From the NCBI GenBank assembly GCA_014904845.1, contig MU119284.1, positions 124,001 through 188,000 on the forward strand: a stretch of 64,000 nt of DNA, written 5' to 3'. How positions within the stretch are numbered: position 1 is the stretch's first letter; every line of letters begins with the position of its first letter. The position numbers and the translations under genes are program-made. The notes below the pieces were generated by a model, which searched no databases, was not told the DNA's origin, and worked only from the letters and a program-made list of their open reading frames with translations. Shown one piece after another: positions 58,553 to 64,000 of the stretch. This stretch comes from Acephala macrosclerotiorum. Its lineage: Eukaryota > Ascomycota > Leotiomycetes > Helotiales > Mollisiaceae.

Positions 58553-60248
58553 TTCATCGCGAGAATGAAGGTTTCTTGACGGAGAATGGAGTTGGGGTTG
58601 GGCTCATTTTTCGTATACTTGAGATATTCACGAATATGTTCAATTCTTGTCAATTCAAATTAGCTTGCTATTATTCTCATACAGCAATTTCAGCTTAGTG
58701 TAGTACTTTAGTAGATTCTCGCATCTTAGCTCTCATTGGTATAATTAGTTCGCTAGATTTCGCCAAATTTTACCCCTTTCCGAGGATTTCCAGATTGCAT
58801 AGAGGACAAGATTCAGAATACTTACCCTGCCAAGGCTTGCATAGGTATCTCAAGGATTCCGACCTTACTGTCAACAGACATGCCTCATTTAACAAATATT
58901 GTGTTTCAAACAGACTTTCCCTCAGCCTTTCAAGTTACTGAAACTAACAGAAACCGAAGGTTAGAGAAATTCTTTAGTCACGCAATCGAAGGTGCTGGCC
59001 CTTTCTAACTGGTTCTCGTGAAACCATTCGATGAAAAATATTGAAAGCTTGCATTCTCCCGAGCTGTTGTTTGTCAAAATTGTGGACGACTGTTTTCGGT
59101 ACCTTTGAAAACTAAGCATCATGAAGTTTCAAAGCACCAATATTTCTGTCTTTACACTTAGGCAATCTAGCCTTTGAAGAGTTTTAATTTGGCCGTAGTG
59201 GTGATAGACTCTCCTTCTTGAAGTAGAGGTATTTGGAGGTACTCGGACTTGAGGAACAGGCTGCTTGAGAACTTTCAAGTAAGATCTAGTACCCCGCACT
59301 TATTCCACGTTTGCCCTCTTCTATCAAGTAGATGTTCCATTCCAATTCATTGCATTTATTGTTGAATAATAGTTTCTCTAGTGTCAAACATTCGCATATC
59401 ACTTTCTCGTGAATTAAAGAAGTTCGATGCAATTAATGGCCTCTCGTGCTCGCGATTGCCCCTGAGGCACCCCCTGTGGCTAGCGAGGTCCAGTATCAGT
59501 TAAAAGGGCAAAATGTGTGATATTGTGATGTCTAATCTGCCCGCCTAACTAAGTGGGAATGTTCCCTTGATAAAGTAAATTTACTAATGCATTTAGACCA
59601 GCTTAGACTACCCGTATATGCCCATGCTCGATTAAGCGTGCGGCTTCAGTTCAACGTTGAACGATGTCTCCTAATTACGAGATTTTAACTGACATTCGGC
59701 GAGTATCTATTCAACTAATAATATTGACTCCGTGCACTACCCTCAAAATACTCGCATCGTGGGAGATAGCAGAGGATGATTGGTAGAGAAACTGAATGTT
59801 CTTCGAGTTGGTGATGTGCAATGATCACGGAGCCAGCCAGCGTATCAGCGCGGAGGAGGAATGCTGTGAAACACTGTAAAGTTAACCATACGGCACCACA
59901 TGAAAATATACCCCAGAGAACGAATACAGCCCAGATTGTGGGGGTTAAGACTAGGTGCTGCTGACGTGGTCGTGCAGGGCTTCCTCTAGGCCAATAGTAG
60001 TGCAACGATAACCAGCTGCAGACTCTGTCCTGCTATAACCCGAAATTCCCGTACAATACAAGCTGGGCGTCATCTACAAACGCTGAATGCACTACGACAG
60101 ACCGCCGCTTCTCTTTTTCTTCTGCAGGCGGCTGAGCGAAAATTTACCTTCACCGCACAAGAATTGGGTTATTTCGTCCAGATCTTGACGCTGTGCGGCC
60201 ACCTAAGTCAATGTAAGTCGTCAGTGGCAGCACGTGAGGCTGTCAAGC
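58553..60248. other. Intergenic region
   Basis: No convincing gene. A minus-strand frame at 60005-59715 has a hydrophobic stretch but no family match. Confidence 0.45.
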
Positions 60249-61878
60249 TGATCTTGTAGGACATCTATCAGCAAGCTCCGACCGGAGCTGGTCGATGCTC
60301 TCAAGTCGAAAAGAGCCCAGATTCAAGATATCTGTAAAATATCAGGCGTTGCCGGCCTGTCAATCGCCGTCATTGACCACGGCGAGACCATCTTTCAGGA
60401 CAACCTTGGGTACCGTGACCTTGCTAAGAAAGAGCCCGTGACCTCGAATACCATTTTTCACATTGCTTCCCTGACCAAAAGCTTCACGGCAGATTGCATA
60501 TATCGATTGAGGGCCCAAGGAAGGCTGACACTTGACGACCCGATTCAGAGGCACCTTCCAAAGGCCAGGAGCCGAGATCCTGTGGTTGCCGCGACAGCGA
60601 CGATTGCTGATCTTCTTGGTCATCGCACTGGACTTCAAAAGGCCGATAACATATGGCTAGGCTCTGATGGCGAGCTCCTTTTCAACAGGGACCAAACAAC
60701 GACAATCTTCAATCATCTCCGGCCCCAAGCAAGTCTACGGTCTGGGTTTCTTTACAATAATATTTGCTACGCCGTGCTGGGAGAGATCATCAGCAAGCTA
60801 ACTGGCCAACCCTACCATACCTACTTGAAAGAGGCCTTTCTGGACCCGCTTAATATGGCTGACACCATCGTAACGAAAAATGGTGGCTTGCCCGGCAATT
60901 CGTCACTAGCGTACAGACTTTGGACAATGGCGAGCCCTACAACGTTCCCCTCCCGGGTAGCAGTGCAAGTGTGGCATTGGGTTCTGCAGGAGGCTTGCTG
61001 AGCACAGCTAATGACTTGGCCAAGTACTGCAAAGCCTTGATGAGACCATGGCGTGATCAGGCACAGGAGGAAAAGGAAAACATTAGGATCGAAGACAAGA
61101 AGACCGTGTTTGAGGATGTCTCGTGGCTCTTCGCGCGCTCTAAATCATGGAAACGCCAGCATTTCGGGAGAAAAGTTATGCCGCTGGATGGGTCAGAAGT
61201 TAGTTACCCACAACCGTGGGCGATATTGGGGTCAATCCAGGACTAGTGGAGGAAATGCCCTTGCTCGCAAACGGCATCAAGTCCCAATTGGCGCTGTGGC
61301 ACCAAGGCAGCCTCGTCGGCGCAACCTCTTTCGTCATGATGCTCCCTGAGACTGAATCCGCGGTTTTGATTCTCACCAATACAATGGCCCTCAACGATGC
61401 TGCTGACTGGATTGGGCAGCTCTTGGTCGAAACGCTGCTAGACAGCCCCGCCCGCCACGACTACGTTCACCTGGCTTCTGCAAGTGCAGATCGCGCACTG
61501 AAAAAATATGCAGAGCTCAGTCAGGAAATAGAGAAGGGAAAAAAGTCTAAAGGACCTAATAGGCCCCTCAGTGATTACGTTGGGTCGTATGTCGGCTTTG
61601 GGGGCGTCTTCCGCATCGAAGTGGTGGAGACCATGAACGGACTCGGGATGCTCTTCCAAGGGCGCAAATCGCAAAAGTACCAGCTGCAGCACCACCACCA
61701 CGACACCTTCACTTGGTTCATGTCATGGGACGAACAGATCAAGAGAGCGCGTTTTATCGTCTTCCAGCCGGTATTTTATTCGATTCGCTTCGAAGGCAAG
61801 GAAGGCAAAGGGATTACTGCTTTGAATTGGGTTCATGACTCAGCTATACCTGAAGGGTATGACTTTGCTAAGGAGTGA
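60249..61878 (+). pseudogene. Beta-lactamase-like serine hydrolase, disabled
   Basis: Remnant of a serine hydrolase of the class C beta-lactamase/DD-peptidase fold; fungal members are often lactone or amide hydrolases or transesterases. The active-site SxxK is ASLTKSFTAD (about 60473), the second motif YxN is FLYNNICYAVLG, and WHQGSLVGATSF is near the third motif. Sequence breaks: a one-base frameshift at about 60915 (NSSLAY to LDNGEPYNVPLP) and a second near 61133 (SWLFA to LxIMETPAFREK). There are also in-frame stops TAA at 61141 and TAG at 61201, both where homologous sequence expects Gln. Both stops are C-to-T changes in CpA context. The tail from 61216 to 61878 is intact (ending IPEGYDFAKE). 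The start is unclear; coding-like sequence begins near 60259 after a possible intron end (TTGTAG). Confidence 0.75.
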
Positions 61879-61904
61879 AATCCGGAAGGGCTTGCAACTG
61901 CGAA

Positions 61905-62245
61905 AACTAACATAGGACGGGGAAAAGTTTGAAAATAGTTCAAAGTCTGAGGGTTAATAAAAGTTTTTGAATTTGGTAATAACTTTTGATGCGCCGTCGT
62001 GAAATCACAATATATTATTTATATTAAAATCGGCGTAAAATCGGGCGTTTAATAATATATATTAAAAATATCCCATAATAAAATATTTTATTATAAAATT
62101 AATTATAAAAAATTAAATTAAAATAATTGATTAATTTTTTTTATTCGTTTTATTTATAATCGGTAAAAATAAATATTTTATAAAGTTATTAAAGAGGGGT
62201 GGCCGAAAAGGGGGGGAGAAAAGGCACTTTAATATTTATAATTTG
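61905..62245. repeat. Very AT-rich island between pseudogene and HET gene
   Basis: Nearly only A and T from about 61990 to 62190, with scattered CG-containing remnants (ATCGGCG, TCGGGCG). No coding content. The composition fits a RIP-degraded repeat; it starts about 30 bp after the beta-lactamase-like pseudogene. Confidence 0.5.
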
Positions 62246-62612
62246 TTACCAAAAATAAGCGCTTGCAAGATGTGGCTGCGCCTCAAATGCCATCATTGGC
62301 TGGATCTTGCAACTGGATGTCTCAGCCTTATCATTGGGTTTGCTGCAGTGGAACGTCTGTCCTTCTCTATTTTCAAGCATATTATTTCACGCAAGGAGTT
62401 CGCTGGGATAGCTCCAAGAGAATCCGAGAGATCCAATCACGACACACACATTCTCAACTGTGAGGTCTCAATCCTCGAAATCAAGTTTCCCCCGGGAGCC
62501 TTCCTAAGCTGCGCCACCCCATCCTCATATCACGCATTTGAGTTATAACATGAACGTGCTCGAGGGTAGACAATATAAAGTTGCAGAGATCTTCATCGCC
62601 AATCCCATCGTA

Positions 62613-64000
62613 ATGCGCCTCCTGAACACCAAAACCCTAGAAGTCCAAGAGTTTTTAGGCTCTCGCATCCCACCATACGCAATCCTCTCACACACCTGGG
62701 GCGAAGACGAAGTATCGCTCCAAGATTTGCAGAACAAGACCTCTATGAAAGACACCTCCAGCAAGAAAGGCACCGAGAAGATCGTGCGCTGTTGCGAGGT
62801 CGCGCTAGCCCATGGTTTCGAACATGTCTGGATCGATACATGCTGTATCGACAAAACGAGCAGCGCCGAATTGTCGGAAGCAATCAATTCTATGTTTCGA
62901 TGGTACCAGGAAGCTATTGTTTGCTATGTTATTCTGTCCGATGTCCCGGCCGGCGAGGGCTTCTACGAGGAAGATTCTGCTTTTCGAAATAGCAGATGGT
63001 TCAAGCGAGGCTGGACTCTTCAAGAGTTGATTGCACCAGCGAACGTGATCTTTTATGGGATTGGAAGAGGGAAGGCATGGCAGGAGATTGGCACTTTGTC
63101 CAGTCTCGAAGATCTCATAGTTGAGATCACGGGCGTGCATGCCGAAATGCTTTCGGGACAGAAAGCACTTGAGGATTTCAGTGTTGCTCAAAGGATGTAT
63201 TGGGCGTCAAGTCGAGAGACGACCAGGACGGAAGACTTGGCTTATTGCTTGATGGGAATCTTCAATGTTAATATGCCCCTGGTCTATGGAGAGGGAGACA
63301 AGGCATTTTTCAGACTTCAAGAACAGATCTTGAGTGCTTCCAGCGATGAGAGTATACTGGCTTGGACATCGAGCTCGCCATCATCAGTCTTGGCGAGCTG
63401 CCTTGCAAGATCTCCTATGGACTTTTGCCAGGCTAGAGATATCGTGCCAAAGACTTCTAGTCCTGGGAATGCCTTGAGGTCGCCAATCAACCAAGGACAA
63501 ATCAACTCGCCCGTTGCTCCATGATCGCTTACCAATAGGGGCTTGCATCTTCCTGTGGAGTATTTTCATTACAATTTACAGAATGCCTCTTACGGAGGAA
63601 ACACCTGTGTCGTTTTGCGTTGCACAGGGAGCTCGGCGGATCGCATCGGAATTCTGGTTCGACAGAAAGCAGACCTCTCCGGAGTTTACTACAGGAACAC
63701 GGCCAATCGACCGCGGGACCTGATCGAATTGTCAGAACAAGATCTGAGAAGGCAGAAAGTGCTGACTGCATCAATCTATTTATTTGTACATCGTGGAGGC
63801 AACAAAACAGCATCTTACTACTCTCGAAGAGCTTACTTTGTGGAGACGCGAGGGCTTCGAGAGAATGCGATCGAGTTGATACCAACATGTATCGACACCG
63901 ATGATGATGTTACAACGGCTGTAAATTTGTCCTCTCGTTTGGCTGTTGTTGTTCCGTGGCAACCTTATGCATTACAATTTAGCACTGGCATTCCGGACCT
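62613..64000 (+). pseudogene. HET-domain protein interrupted by an in-frame TGA (3' end outside window)
   Basis: The start MRLLNTKTLEVQEFLGS is the standard opening of this HET subfamily. The domain follows: YAILSHTWGEDEVSLQD, HVWIDTCCIDKTSSAELSEAINSMFRWYQ, WFKRGWTLQELIAP, and YCLMGIFNVNMPLVYGEG. At 63522 a TGA interrupts SPVAP / SLTNRGLHLPVEYF. The same frame then stays open to the window end (TNRGLHLPVEYFHYN, GGNTCVVLRC, RRAYFVETRG), as expected for the C-terminal part of these proteins. CGA to TGA is the simplest change. No intron with adequate size removes it. The N-terminal HET domain alone would still be made (303 residues from 62613), and isolated HET domains can be active in other fungi, so loss of function is not certain. 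Another ATG at 62550 is in frame. Confidence 0.8.

Noticed and set aside
59715..60005. Hydrophobic 96-codon minus-strand frame, possibly a membrane protein
   Set aside because: No splice-linked extension, no family motif and no conserved start context; it looks like chance hydrophobicity.
46395..63524. Programmed TGA readthrough or recoding in the NACHT-ankyrin and HET genes
   Set aside because: Other breaks in the NACHT-ankyrin gene are frameshifts and a TAG, and no common downstream context follows the TGAs; simple decay is the better explanation.

Overview
The window is nuclear DNA of a filamentous ascomycete (Pezizomycotina). Genes carry many 43-165 bp spliceosomal introns (GTRNGT donors, CTNAY-type branch points, YAG acceptors). 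The gene content is typically fungal: NACHT-type NLR-like proteins, HET-domain proteins, a Ppo fatty-acid dioxygenase, secreted intradiol dioxygenase, a cellobiose-dehydrogenase-like flavocytochrome and microsomal P450s. A leotiomycete is my guess, but nothing in the sequence fixes the class. All gene models were spliced by eye.

Layout. 0-3.2 kb: the 3' part of an intact NLR-like gene (NACHT followed by four C2H2 zinc fingers), complete only once eight introns are removed. 4-5.1 kb: secreted intradiol dioxygenase (minus). 6.3-7.1 kb: uncertain Ser/Thr-rich locus. 8.26-8.81 kb: a 550-bp non-autonomous hAT element with a perfect 8-bp target duplication, next to a decayed gene (8.9-9.85 kb). 10-11.1 kb: SAM methyltransferase (minus). 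12.7-16.4 kb: Ppo-type oxygenase with a frameshift just before its P450 cysteine. 16.4-20.6 kb: no genes, but a diverged, partly tandem repeat family (period about 165-190 bp) with three ordered blocks (CCAAT, GAATTTC, GGCCTCCAA). 20.6-24.1 kb: ten-exon SNF2/RAD5-like ATPase (minus). 25.6-28.0 kb: intact HET protein. 28.5-29.5 kb: SprT-like putative metalloprotease. 30.6-34.7 kb: two tandem P450s. 35.4-36.7 kb: F-box-like protein. 36.9-38.6 kb: secreted HExxH protease (minus). 39.6-41.0 kb: secreted Ser/Pro-rich protein. 42.0-44.7 kb: AA8-GMC flavocytochrome with one frameshift (minus). 46.0-52.0 kb: large NACHT-ankyrin pseudogene. 52-56 kb: gene-poor, AT-rich. 56.0-58.6 kb: C2H2-type putative regulator. 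60.2-61.9 kb: beta-lactamase-like pseudogene. 62.6-64 kb: HET gene broken by one in-frame TGA, running off the window.

How it fits together. This looks like an accessory, fast-evolving region rather than one pathway. Self/non-self recognition genes (two NACHT, two HET) flank secreted oxidative and proteolytic enzymes and P450s. Several genes are decaying, and most of the stop codons examined are explained by C-to-T changes (CAA, CAG or CGA to a stop). AT-rich islands lie beside the decayed genes on the right side, consistent with past repeat-induced mutation. No polyketide or peptide synthase, rRNA, tRNA or CRISPR was seen. The most original signals are the NACHT-zinc-finger receptor and the composite non-coding repeat family.
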